NCBI GenBank assembly: GCA_902500785.1 | Contig: CABVRW010000032.1 | Location: 4,450 to 39,159 of the forward strand | Reading direction: 5' to 3' | DNA: 34,710 nt | DNA from: an uncultured Nitrospira sp. | GTDB lineage: Bacteria; Nitrospirota; Nitrospiria; Nitrospirales; Nitrospiraceae | Part shown: positions 24,428 through 31,175 of the stretch, in pieces | How the letters are laid out: the number at the start of each line of letters is the position of its first letter | How positions within the stretch are numbered: position 1 is the stretch's first letter | Position numbers and translations under genes: made by a program | The notes under the pieces: model-generated | Told to the model about the DNA's origin: nothing | Database searches by the model: none | Seen by the model: the letters and a program-made list of their open reading frames with translations, nothing else

Positions 24428-24444
24428 TCACCCGAGGAAGGGAG

Positions 24445-24855
24445 ATGTCAACGATGAGACACAAGCGATGGGGATCCGTACTGGTGGTGTTGTGCATTCT
24501 GATTGGGGTAAACGGCTGCGGTGGAACACAAGCGGAGATCAAAGAAGACCGGCTCACCGTCGGCCGGGTACAGGGTGAGGTCAAAGTCGGCATGTCGGCT
24601 GCGCAGGTGGCGGAACTTCTGGGTTCGCCCAATATCGTCACGACCGACGAGAAGCGCCGAGAAGTTTGGATTTACGACAAGGTGTCGACGGATCGCGTCG
24701 ATACCGCGAGTTCCTCCTACGCCGGGCTGATTATTCTAGGGACCAACTCCAGCGACCGCTCCAGCTCGCAGCGTCAGCGCACGCTCACTATTATCATCAA
24801 GTACGACGAGGAGAAGAAGGTCAGGGACTTTGCCTACAACTCCACCCAATTCTGA
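24445..24855 (+). CDS. BamE/SmpA-like lipoprotein
   Basis: This 136-residue predicted lipoprotein has signal peptide MRHKRWGSVLVVLCILIG and lipobox VNGC (Cys25 from the chosen start). The mature part contains VKVGMSAAQVAELLGSPNIV, followed by EKRREVWIYDKVS, the typical 'G-M-s-x-x-x-V-x-x-x-L-G-x-P' and 'W-x-Y' elements of BamE/SmpA-OmlA-type small domains. A Ser/Thr-rich loop (SSYAGLIILGTNSSDRSSSQ) is followed by strands TLTIIIKYDEEKKVRDFAYN. BamE assists beta-barrel assembly, but many lipoproteins share this fold, so the role is open. ATG 24445 has GAGGAAGGGAG just upstream. It heads a run of four lipoprotein genes. Confidence 0.85.
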   Translation: MSTMRHKRWGSVLVVLCILIGVNGCGGTQAEIKEDRLTVGRVQGEVKVGMSAAQVAELLGSPNIVTTDEKRREVWIYDKVSTDRVDTASSSYAGLIILGTNSSDRSSSQRQRTLTIIIKYDEEKKVRDFAYNSTQF

Positions 24856-24880
24856 GCGAGAGGATCGTCTGCTTCATCGC

Positions 24881-25447
24881 GTGCTCACGACCATGATCCT
24901 TCTCGTGGTGTTGCCGATCGGACTCAGCGGCTGCGTGCAGCCGACGCAGCCGGCCGAGCTCTTTCAACTCTCGCCGGAGAGCAGCGCTCATCGGGCCATG
25001 CAGACTCGTTTCTTTGAGACGGAGAACGGGCATGAATTGTTGTCGGCCTCGGCCGCCGCGCTCCAGGATCTCGGGTTTCAAGTCGAGGAAAGTGTCCGAG
25101 AGGTCGGTTTTCTGAGAGCAGCGAAAGAACGGAGTGCTCGTGAGTATGGCCAGTATCGCAATCGCTTCTTTGTCTGGCTGCTGTCGCTCGGACACTTGGT
25201 CATACCCGTCGACCTGCATCAAAAAATCGCGGCCAGTCTGGTGATGCGACCGCTGAATCAGACAGCCTCGCGGCAGGAAGTCCGTATCATCTTCTACCGA
25301 GCGGTGTGGAAAGGGGATGGACAGGCAGACCGCAATTACATTCCCCCCGGTGAGCAAAAGATGGAAATGATCCGGGACCCTGAGATTTATCAGCAATTTT
25401 TTGCGGAGCTCTCCAAGGCGGTCTTCCTGGAGCCGCATACGATTTAG
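24881..25447 (+). CDS. Lipoprotein, tandem paralogue 1
   Basis: This protein of about 188 residues has hydrophobic MILLVVLPIGLSG and lipobox LSGC (Cys18). It shares a pattern with the next two genes: MQTRFFETENGHELLSASAA, then ALQDLGFQVEES, REVGFLRAAKE and a C-terminal RDPEIYQQFFAELSKAVFLE. This one has an insert of about 40 residues in the middle with a hydrophobic run (FFVWLLSLGHLVIPV). The start is uncertain: GTG 24881, ATG 24893, CTG 24869 (with AGGA close upstream) and TTG 24830 are all in frame; I took GTG 24881. It follows the BamE-like gene by 25 bases. The function is unknown; I do not recognise a named family. Confidence 0.8.
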   Translation: MLTTMILLVVLPIGLSGCVQPTQPAELFQLSPESSAHRAMQTRFFETENGHELLSASAAALQDLGFQVEESVREVGFLRAAKERSAREYGQYRNRFFVWLLSLGHLVIPVDLHQKIAASLVMRPLNQTASRQEVRIIFYRAVWKGDGQADRNYIPPGEQKMEMIRDPEIYQQFFAELSKAVFLEPHTI

Positions 25448-25459
25448 CCACGAGGATTT

Positions 25460-25897
25460 ATGAATTGGATACAGGTCGTCGGTACGGTCGTGATTGCTAT
25501 GGGAAGCATCATACTGCACGGCTGCGCCGCGCCGGAGCCACGACAGGAGCTTTTCGCACCGACTGATGCGCAGATGAAGATCAGGAGCGCGCAGACCCGC
25601 ACATTCGAGGTCAAGGACCACACGGCCGCGATGCGCGGCGTTCTCGCCGCCCTGCAAGATCTGGGCTTTATCATCGAGCGCGCCAATGAACCGCTCGGCC
25701 TGGTGACGGCGGCCCGGTTTGCCGAACCGAACTATTACGATGTCCTTGGCGTGACGGTGACTGTGCGTCCACAGCAGGACGGCAAGACCATGGTCCGCGC
25801 CAATGCCATCTACAATAGCAAGCCGATCGAAGACCCCAAGGTGTATCAGAATTTTTTCGCGGCCGTGGAACGTTCGTTATTTCTGGTGAAGGACTAG
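25460..25897 (+). CDS. Lipoprotein, tandem paralogue 2
   Basis: This 145-residue predicted lipoprotein has lipobox LHGC (Cys22). It is the shortest member and shows the shared core most clearly: IRSAQTRTFEVKDHTAAMRG, LAALQDLGFIIERANEPLGLV, TVTVRPQQDGKTMVRANAIY and EDPKVYQNFFAAVERSLFL. The core reads as helix-strand-helix followed by a beta hairpin, with the C-terminal helix carrying the Y-Q-x-F-F signature. GAGGA lies seven bases before ATG 25460. The gene starts 12 bases after its predecessor. It is presumably anchored in an envelope membrane; the role is unknown. Confidence 0.85.
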   Translation: MNWIQVVGTVVIAMGSIILHGCAAPEPRQELFAPTDAQMKIRSAQTRTFEVKDHTAAMRGVLAALQDLGFIIERANEPLGLVTAARFAEPNYYDVLGVTVTVRPQQDGKTMVRANAIYNSKPIEDPKVYQNFFAAVERSLFLVKD

Positions 25898-25900
25898 CCG

Positions 25901-26509
25901 GTGCCATGCCCCGTTCATCCCGTTGGATTTCAAGGCCGCTGGTCGAGCGGTCGTTCGTTCCTGGCCGGACTCGTCTCGCTGGCGTCTGTATCGTTCGCGG
26001 CCGGCTGCTCGCCGTATGAGTGGCGACATGAGAACCAGTGGGAGTCGCGCGACCAGATCTGGCTGTCTGAATCGAGTCAGGTCAAAGTGCGGGCCGCCCA
26101 AAGCCGGGTCTTCGACACTGCCGATCGCCTCAAAACGATTCAGGCGGTCGTCTCCACCTGTCAGGACCTTGGGTTTGCCGTCGAAGTGTTGGATGAAACT
26201 CTCGGCATCGTCTCCGGCAAGAAGTTTGACGATTACGAACCGTCGCAATGGGGCGATCCTGCTTATCACCTGTATCGGGACGACGGGCTCCTGATCTTAA
26301 CCCGGCAGTTCCGGAGTTGGGGACCGTTTTATCATCGCAGCAATCTTGTGCGCCTCACGGTCACTGTTCGACCCCGCGGCGAGACGCAATTGGTGGTCCG
26401 CGCCAGCGCGCAGTATTACCTCAAGGCCGTCGAGTCTCCGGAGCCCTACCAGCAATTCTTTCGCACGCTGGAGCAGGCGCTCTTCATTCAGGCGAACGCA
26501 CTGCAATAA
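25901..26509 (+). CDS. Lipoprotein, tandem paralogue 3
   Basis: This 202-residue predicted lipoprotein has a long N-terminal region and lipobox AAGC (Cys36). The shared core is VRAAQSRVFDTADRLKTIQA, CQDLGFAVEVLDETLGIVSG, LVRLTVTVRPRGETQLVVRA and EPYQQFFRTLEQALFI. Like paralogue 1 it has a mid-protein insert of about 35 residues (YHLYRDDGLLILTRQFRSWG). The start is GTG 25901 with GAAGGA nine bases upstream; it is 3 bases after the previous stop. It is the last gene of the cluster, followed by a small stem-loop. Confidence 0.83.
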   Translation: MPCPVHPVGFQGRWSSGRSFLAGLVSLASVSFAAGCSPYEWRHENQWESRDQIWLSESSQVKVRAAQSRVFDTADRLKTIQAVVSTCQDLGFAVEVLDETLGIVSGKKFDDYEPSQWGDPAYHLYRDDGLLILTRQFRSWGPFYHRSNLVRLTVTVRPRGETQLVVRASAQYYLKAVESPEPYQQFFRTLEQALFIQANALQ

Positions 26510-26512
26510 CCT

Positions 26513-26527
26513 GGCTCCATGGGAGCC
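26513..26527 (+). terminator. Small stem-loop after the lipoprotein cluster
   Basis: GGCTCC (26513-26518) and GGAGCC (26522-26527) form a perfect 6-bp stem around ATG, three bases after the stop of paralogue 3. No T-run follows, so a terminator role is only suggested by position. Confidence 0.3.
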
Positions 26528-26583
26528 GATTCACGACCGTTCCGCCCTGTGCGGCGATTCGTATTCCTATCGTATCTCGCGGC

Positions 26584-26612
26584 TTGACAGGGCCTTGCGG
26601 TCGGCCTAGCCT
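26584..26612 (+). promoter_or_regulatory. Predicted promoter for dodecin
   Basis: A perfect -35 TTGACA (26584-26589) is followed after 17 bases by TAGCCT (26607-26612), which matches three of six bases. Transcription would begin near 26619, leaving a 40-base leader before dodecin. Confidence 0.5.
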
Positions 26613-26658
26613 GATGCCTGACTGGAAGCAGTCCTCACCCTCAACCAGGAGGTCCATC

Positions 26659-26862
26659 ATGTCTGTCGCACGAGTGACGGAAATTATTGCCGCTTCACCG
26701 AAGAGTTTCGACGATGCGATCCATATGGGAATCGCTCGCGCGAACAAGACGCTGCAAAACGTGAAGAGCGCCTGGATCGAGGATCAAAAAGTGGATATCG
26801 AAGACGGCAAAATCACGCAATATCGTGTGGCCCTGAAAGTCACATTTGTCCTGAAGGATTAG
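26659..26862 (+). CDS. Dodecin, flavin-storage protein
   Basis: This 67-residue protein has the usual dodecin length and sequence: VARVTEIIAASPKSFDDAI, then ARANKTLQNVKSAWIEDQKV and ITQYRVALKVTFVLKD. Dodecins form hollow dodecamers that bind flavins between tryptophans; Trp39 here is the conserved stacking residue (SAWIEDQ). They buffer free flavins and limit photochemical damage. AGGAGG stands seven bases before ATG 26659. The frame is open further upstream, but the Shine-Dalgarno and family length fix the start. A second small gene follows 9 bases later. Confidence 0.95.
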   Translation: MSVARVTEIIAASPKSFDDAIHMGIARANKTLQNVKSAWIEDQKVDIEDGKITQYRVALKVTFVLKD

Positions 26863-26871
26863 AGGAGCGTC

Positions 26872-27048
26872 ATGAAGAATGTGGAGATGACCGTCGAGGG
26901 GACTGTATTGACCATTAAGGTCGATTTATCCAAGGAGTTCGGTCCATCGGCTTCGGGGAAGACCACGATTATTGCTTCGACGGAAGGAAACGTCACGATT
27001 CCTGGACGAGAGGAAAAAATCGGGTTGAATGTGTACCGGAAAAAATGA
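26872..27048 (+). CDS. 58-residue conserved protein of unknown function
   Basis: The ATG at 26872 is preceded by GAGGAG at good spacing and lies 9 bases after dodecin. The product begins MKNVEMTVEGTVLTIKVDLS and continues with KEFGPSASGKTTIIASTEGN and GLNVYRKK. It is predicted to be all beta strand. The pattern (MKN-x-E-M-x-V-E-G...L-x-I-K-V-D-L-S-K-x-F-G-x-S-x-S-G-K-T...I-A-S-T-E-G-N) is one I recall from small hypothetical proteins in varied bacteria. SGKT is not a P-loop here, because the protein is too short. The function is unknown; co-transcription with dodecin is likely. Confidence 0.8.
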   Translation: MKNVEMTVEGTVLTIKVDLSKEFGPSASGKTTIIASTEGNVTIPGREEKIGLNVYRKK

Positions 27049-27141
27049 GGCGTCCTGAGCGGAAAGCCGTGCATCGAGGCGTCGAGTATTGAGCAGTAGG
27101 CGGTCGGACTCGCGCCACATTCTTGTCCGTAACCATGTAGG

Positions 27142-27160
27142 AGCCGTCACGCTGACGGCT
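27142..27160 (+). repeat. 8-bp inverted repeat between the small protein and the response regulator
   Basis: AGCCGTCA (27142-27149) and TGACGGCT (27153-27160) form a perfect 8-bp stem with a 3-base loop. Six bases further the 10-bp palindrome TTGACGTCAA (27167-27176) occurs. No T-run follows on the plus strand. It may end the dodecin transcript or bind a regulator. Confidence 0.4.
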
Positions 27161-27226
27161 GGATTCTTGACGTCAAAAAGAAGACAATGACTCCCGAAGC
27201 AATGGAACGGTCGGACGAGGACTCTC

Positions 27227-27678
27227 TTGGTTTCGTTGACCGCCATATCAAAGCCTGAGCCCAACGCGACCGAGCTTCTCCCTCCCACGATCCTCATCGT
27301 TGACGACGATCCCGACATCGTACTCGTGCTGCATGATCTCCTGCAGCACGTCGGTTATCGTGTATTGGACGCCGGCACTGGTGCCGACGCGCTCGCCAAG
27401 ACCAAGGCCACGTCCCCGTCGGCGGTGTTGTTGGACTTGATGTTGCCTGACATGGACGGACTCTCGGTGCTCACTCTCCTGAAACAACTTGATCCTGTGC
27501 TCCCCGTGATCATGCTGACGGCCTTTGTCGAAGTGCGAAGAAGCATGCTTCCCTCACCGAGGGTGCCTTCGGATATTTGACCAAACCCTATGATGCCGAA
27601 GAATTAAAAGCGCTGATTCGGCGAGCCGTGGGAGTGAAGCATCTGTCCATCGAAGCCGCGGCTGCCAAGCAGGCTTGA
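27227..27678 (+). pseudogene. CheY-like response regulator receiver, frameshifted
   Basis: Frame 1 (27227-27580) encodes most of a receiver domain: ILIVDDDPDIVLVL with the acidic pocket (Asp26, Asp27), the phospho-acceptor Asp70 in AVLLDLMLPDMDG, and Thr98 in VIMLTAF. It then loses homology (VEVRRSMLPSPRV). The expected continuation lies in the -1 frame: SAKKHASLTEGAFGYLTKPY, then DAEELKALIRRAVG, ending at TGA 27676-27678, and includes the conserved Lys of the TKP motif. A single missing base near 27530-27540 (for example an A in gtcgaagtg) would join the two. Either the gene is disrupted or the sequence has an error. The start (TTG 27227) is uncertain. The stop overlaps the PAS gene start (TTGA). 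Confidence 0.8.
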
Positions 27679-28808
27679 CGGCCAGCGAGGATCGGTTTCG
27701 AGAAGTGGTGCAGACCGCTCCTGATGCCATCGTGCTCGCGGATGAAGAAGGGCGGATGTTGTCCTGGAACAGCGCGGCCGAGCGACTGTTCGGGTATGGG
27801 GCTTGGGAGGTGCTGGGGGAGTGCCTGACCGTGATCATGCCTGAACGGTACCGAGCCGACCACGAACGGGCATTGGGCCGGGTCCGCACCACGGGGGATG
27901 TACGGTTGAAGGGCACCATTGTGACCATGCACGGTCTGCGCAAGGATGGTCGGGAATTTCCGATTGAGATGTCACTCAGCAGTTGGATGTCGAATGGTCA
28001 GCGCGTTCACTGCGGCATCGTGAGGGACATCACGGCCCGGAAGGAATCGGAAGCGCGGCTCTTGCAACAGCAGATCCAGCAACAGGTCCTATTGGATTTG
28101 ATCCCGGCCATGGTTTGGTACAAGGACTCTCACAATCGCATTCTGCGCATCAATCGGCGCGCGGCGGAATCCATCAAGAAGACCGTGGCCGAGGTGGAGG
28201 GCCGGTCGACCGATGAATTGTATCCGGAGGAAGCCGAGCGGTATCACCAGGACGACTTGGAGGTGATGGTCTCAGGGCGGCCGAAGCTCGGAATCATCGA
28301 GCCCTACCAAACTGGGGCAGGTGAAAAGCGGTGGGTGCAAACCGACAAGGTTCCATATCTCGACACGCAGGGGAATGTGATTGGAGTGTTGGTGTTCGCG
28401 CAAGACATCACTGAGTGGAAACGGACTGAGGAGGCGTTGCACGAGAGTGTAGACGTGCTCCGTGCCGTGTTGGAGTCTGCGCTGAACGGCATCGTCATGG
28501 TCGATGCCGGAGGAACGATTCTGCTGGTGAATACGCATTTTGAAAGGCAATTCGGATACGAGCCAGGCGAACTGCCGGGGGAGTCCATTGAACGCCTGAT
28601 TCCGACGCGATGTCGCGCTCAGAGTCCTGACGAGTCGTCCATCTTTTGGGTCCATCCCGACGATCTGTCGTCGAGCCGTCGCCGTGATCTGGTCGGCTTG
28701 CGAAAAGACGGAGCGGAGTTTATCCTCACGATCACTCTCACCCCCCAGAGGACGTCGAAGGGCGTCTGCGTGGTGGCGGCCATCAACCGGATATACGAGT
28801 CTTCATGA
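27675..28808 (+). CDS. Protein with three PAS domains, no output domain
   Basis: This 377-residue soluble protein has three consecutive PAS domains: about 4-120 (FREVVQTAPDAIVLADEEGR followed by MLSWNSAAERLFGY, ending GIVRDITARKESEARL), about 132-250 (LLDLIPAMVWYKDSHNRILR, ending FAQDITEWKRTEEAL) and about 258-375 (LRAVLESALNGIVMVDAGGT, ending CVVAAINRIYESS). The first two end in the DIT-x-x-K/R linker that normally leads to the next sensor or to a kinase. No histidine kinase, GGDEF or EAL domain follows; the frame stops cleanly and the next gene overlaps it (ATGA). The start TTG 27675 overlaps the receiver stop. With the receiver it looks like part of a sensory system whose kinase is elsewhere or lost. 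Confidence 0.85.
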   Translation: MTASEDRFREVVQTAPDAIVLADEEGRMLSWNSAAERLFGYGAWEVLGECLTVIMPERYRADHERALGRVRTTGDVRLKGTIVTMHGLRKDGREFPIEMSLSSWMSNGQRVHCGIVRDITARKESEARLLQQQIQQQVLLDLIPAMVWYKDSHNRILRINRRAAESIKKTVAEVEGRSTDELYPEEAERYHQDDLEVMVSGRPKLGIIEPYQTGAGEKRWVQTDKVPYLDTQGNVIGVLVFAQDITEWKRTEEALHESVDVLRAVLESALNGIVMVDAGGTILLVNTHFERQFGYEPGELPGESIERLIPTRCRAQSPDESSIFWVHPDDLSSSRRRDLVGLRKDGAEFILTITLTPQRTSKGVCVVAAINRIYESS

Positions 28809-29278
28809 ATGTTCGCCTGGTGTTGATCCTCGCCGTTCTGGTCTTTATTGTCCTCGTATTGGTGATCGGAGTTCGTACCGTAGTTCGCTGGCTGAGGATT
28901 CACTACCCTCGGCGCGCCAACGCCATTCTCGCGGGATTGGGCGTGATCGTGATCGGGACGGGGGTGTTGGTTGTCCTCGAGATGACGGACCAACCGACGT
29001 TCAGACCGAATGATTTGATCACGCTCCAAGAGCCGGTGGTGGCAAAAACCATCGCCGCTGATCGTCAATCGAGGGTCGGCACCTGCGTCGTGGACCTCCG
29101 TGAACATCTCGGTGTCCTGGAGGTGGACATCGAAGCTGCGGCGTTGCGGGTGCTGGTCGAAAGTAACAACAGCTCCGAGCCGGTGTTTTGTCCTATCGGG
29201 CAAGAAGTCATCGTTCCGGTGGCCTGGCTTCGTCGCCTTACCGTCACGCATCGGCAGGACAACATCGAGGTTCCTTGA
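28805..29278 (+). CDS. Two-TM membrane protein of unknown function
   Basis: This 157-residue protein has two TM segments near residues 4-27 (RLVLILAVLVFIVLVLVIGV) and about 40-60 (AILAGLGVIVIGTGVLVVLE), separated by a short basic loop (RTVVRWLRIHYPRRAN). A C-terminal domain of about 95 residues with beta-strand character follows (LGVLEVDIEAAALRVLVES, EVIVPVAWLRRLTV). The start ATG overlaps the PAS gene stop (ATGA), indicating a coupled function. It could be a membrane anchor or effector for the PAS protein, but that is inference. I do not recognise a family. Confidence 0.75.
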   Translation: MNVRLVLILAVLVFIVLVLVIGVRTVVRWLRIHYPRRANAILAGLGVIVIGTGVLVVLEMTDQPTFRPNDLITLQEPVVAKTIAADRQSRVGTCVVDLREHLGVLEVDIEAAALRVLVESNNSSEPVFCPIGQEVIVPVAWLRRLTVTHRQDNIEVP

Positions 29279-29310
29279 TATCGTAGGCGGACCTCCCTCG
29301 ACAACTGCGA

Positions 29311-30444
29311 TTACTGTGGATCTCCTGACGGCCGCCGAGTGAGCACCTTGACGATGGATATCAAAGCCAAGCCGATGCCCAGTCGCCCGATTTTGAGTGC
29401 GACGGCTCTTCCAGTCGGTCCGGACGTCCCGCCCTGAGCAATCCTTTCTCCCGCTCGTTGGTTCCCACGTCCTGTTCGAAGGCCAATGTTTTGTTGGGTT
29501 TGTGTCGGGCTTGAGTCCGAAGTCCGGCTGCGTGCCTTGGTGAGGTCGATCTGTGCGGCCTGCTGGGTGGGGTGAATCTGAACACCTCGGCTGTGTGCAT
29601 AGACCTGTGTGAACTCCGCTCCGAACAGAAAGATCTGTGCCGAATAGTAGACCCAGACCAAGAGGATCACCAAGGAACCGGCTGCGCCGTAGGCCGATCC
29701 CACATCGCTCTTCCCGAGATAGAGTCCGATGGCGAATTTTCCCATGGTGAACAGAAACGCAGTCAGCGCAGCTCCGATCCAGACGTCCGTCCAGTCGATC
29801 CGCACATCGGGCAGGACCTTGAACATCATGGCGAAGAGTCCGGTGATGACCGCGAGGGAGAGGACAAAGTTCAGGCTTTGAAGCACCATCTCAGGTGCGG
29901 GCAGCCACCCGCCGAACCACTTTCCAAAGGCCGCGAGGCCTGCGCTGAGGACGAGCGATACCAACAGCATGAAGCTTGTGCCGACCACAGCGAGGAATGA
30001 GAAAAACCGATCTTGAATGACGCCCCAGATGCCACGGTCTTGGGACTCCACGCCCCAGATCGTGTTGAGGGCATCCTGGAGTTGTCCGAAAAGCCCGGAG
30101 GCTCCGAACAGGAGGGTCACGAGTGCGATGACCGTCGCCAGGATGCCCCTGGTCGGCTGACTGGCCCGCTGGATCATGTCCTTGATCGCCTCCGTGCTCT
30201 GCTCGCCGAGCAGGTCTGACAGCTGTTGCAGGATATAGCTCTCCGCCGCCTCCTGCCCGAACACCAGTCCGATGATCGCTATAATGATCACCAACAAGGG
30301 CACAATCGAAAAGACGGTGTAGTAGGCGAGGGCTGCGCCCAGTCGTGGAACCTTGTCTTGGCTCCACTCACCGGCCGTCCGCTTGAGCAGGCCCCAAAGG
30401 GAGAGAGCGGCTGGATCTGATTCACTCGATCGACTGGTTTCCAT
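29311..30444 (-). CDS. YihY/BrkB family membrane protein
   Basis: This 377-residue inner-membrane protein has six predicted TM segments and the family landmarks: LGAALAYYTVFSIVPLLVIIIA, GILATVIALVTLLFGASGLF, QLQDALNTIWGV, the FKVLPDVRIDWTDVWIGA block and GSAYGAAGSLVILLVWVYYS followed by AQIFLFGAEFTQVYA. The C-terminal tail (about residues 300-370) is polar and low-complexity, and ends in a short hydrophobic run (IGRLGIGLALISIV). The family was once called ribonuclease BN in error; its function is still unclear, possibly transport. ATG 30444 has GAGGAAGAGCTG directly before it; ATG 30459, five codons upstream, is the alternative. It is convergent with the small membrane protein gene. Confidence 0.92.
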   Translation of the reverse strand: METSRSSESDPAALSLWGLLKRTAGEWSQDKVPRLGAALAYYTVFSIVPLLVIIIAIIGLVFGQEAAESYILQQLSDLLGEQSTEAIKDMIQRASQPTRGILATVIALVTLLFGASGLFGQLQDALNTIWGVESQDRGIWGVIQDRFFSFLAVVGTSFMLLVSLVLSAGLAAFGKWFGGWLPAPEMVLQSLNFVLSLAVITGLFAMMFKVLPDVRIDWTDVWIGAALTAFLFTMGKFAIGLYLGKSDVGSAYGAAGSLVILLVWVYYSAQIFLFGAEFTQVYAHSRGVQIHPTQQAAQIDLTKARSRTSDSSPTQTQQNIGLRTGRGNQRAGERIAQGGTSGPTGRAVALKIGRLGIGLALISIVKVLTRRPSGDPQ

Positions 30445-30617
30445 CAGCTCTTCCTCCATCTACCCCGACACTTCCCGACGTTTTTCAAAGCATGCCACAG
30501 TCCTCCCTCGCATTTAACTAGGGGTTATCCGAGCTCGCGAGAATTCAGGAGCATGGTAGCCTGCGAGGTATCAATTCTTCTCTTCAACTTATTACCGTAC
30601 TGAAAGGGGTTGATCAC

Positions 30618-31139
30618 ATGGCTGGGAAAGCGGGATTCGCATCGGGAGTCGTGGACATGCTGAAAGAGGACCATAGGAAGGTGAAGGGACTCTTCGAAGA
30701 GTATCAGGACGCCACTGGACGGGAGAAAGCAAAGATTGCCGACACCGTTATCCAGGAGCTGGAGGTCCATGCGGACCTCGAAGAGCGGTTGATCTACCCC
30801 GCCATTCGAAAGGAGATCGGGGAGGATTCGCTCATGAACGAGGCGGTCGAAGAGCACCATCTTGTGCACGTGGTGATCGCCGAGTTGAAGAAACTGAAAC
30901 CCAGCGATGAAAAGTTCCAGGCCAAATTCACCGTCTTGGGCGAACTCGTTAAACACCACATCGAAGAAGAAGAGGGCGAAATGTTGCCCCTGGCCGAAGA
31001 CAGCAGCATCGATTGGGAGAGGTTGGAAGCGCAAGTCATGAAGCGAAAAGAGCAGCTGATGATGAAAGCTTCCGGGCGTGGCAAGGCCGGTGCCCGCTCC
31101 TCCTCCCGATCACGATCACCAAAAAAATCCACTCGTTAG
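30618..31139 (+). CDS. Hemerythrin (HHE) domain protein
   Basis: This 173-residue soluble four-helix protein has the hemerythrin cation-binding pattern: His19 (KEDHRKVKGLF), His51 and Glu55 (EVHADLEERLIYPAI), His80/81 (EEHHLVHVVI), and His113/114 with Glu118 (VKHHIEEEEGEMLP). It should bind a di-iron centre and oxygen or nitric oxide, for storage, sensing or protection. The tail (residues 155-173) is very basic and Ser/Arg/Lys-rich (GRGKAGARSSSRSRSPKKS), like DNA- or RNA-binding tails. AAAGGGG precedes ATG 30618. The catalase gene begins 36 bases after its stop, so the two are probably co-expressed against oxidative stress. Confidence 0.93.
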   Translation: MAGKAGFASGVVDMLKEDHRKVKGLFEEYQDATGREKAKIADTVIQELEVHADLEERLIYPAIRKEIGEDSLMNEAVEEHHLVHVVIAELKKLKPSDEKFQAKFTVLGELVKHHIEEEEGEMLPLAEDSSIDWERLEAQVMKRKEQLMMKASGRGKAGARSSSRSRSPKKSTR

Positions 31140-31175
31140 GCAGGAAGCGTTGACCGACTTCCCAGAAGGATTGCC

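Noticed and set aside
26872-27048. SGKT in the 58-residue protein as a P-loop
   Set aside because: A P-loop NTPase needs far more than 58 residues and a GxxxxGK[ST] motif, whereas this segment is GPSASGKT within a small beta protein. The likeness is accidental.
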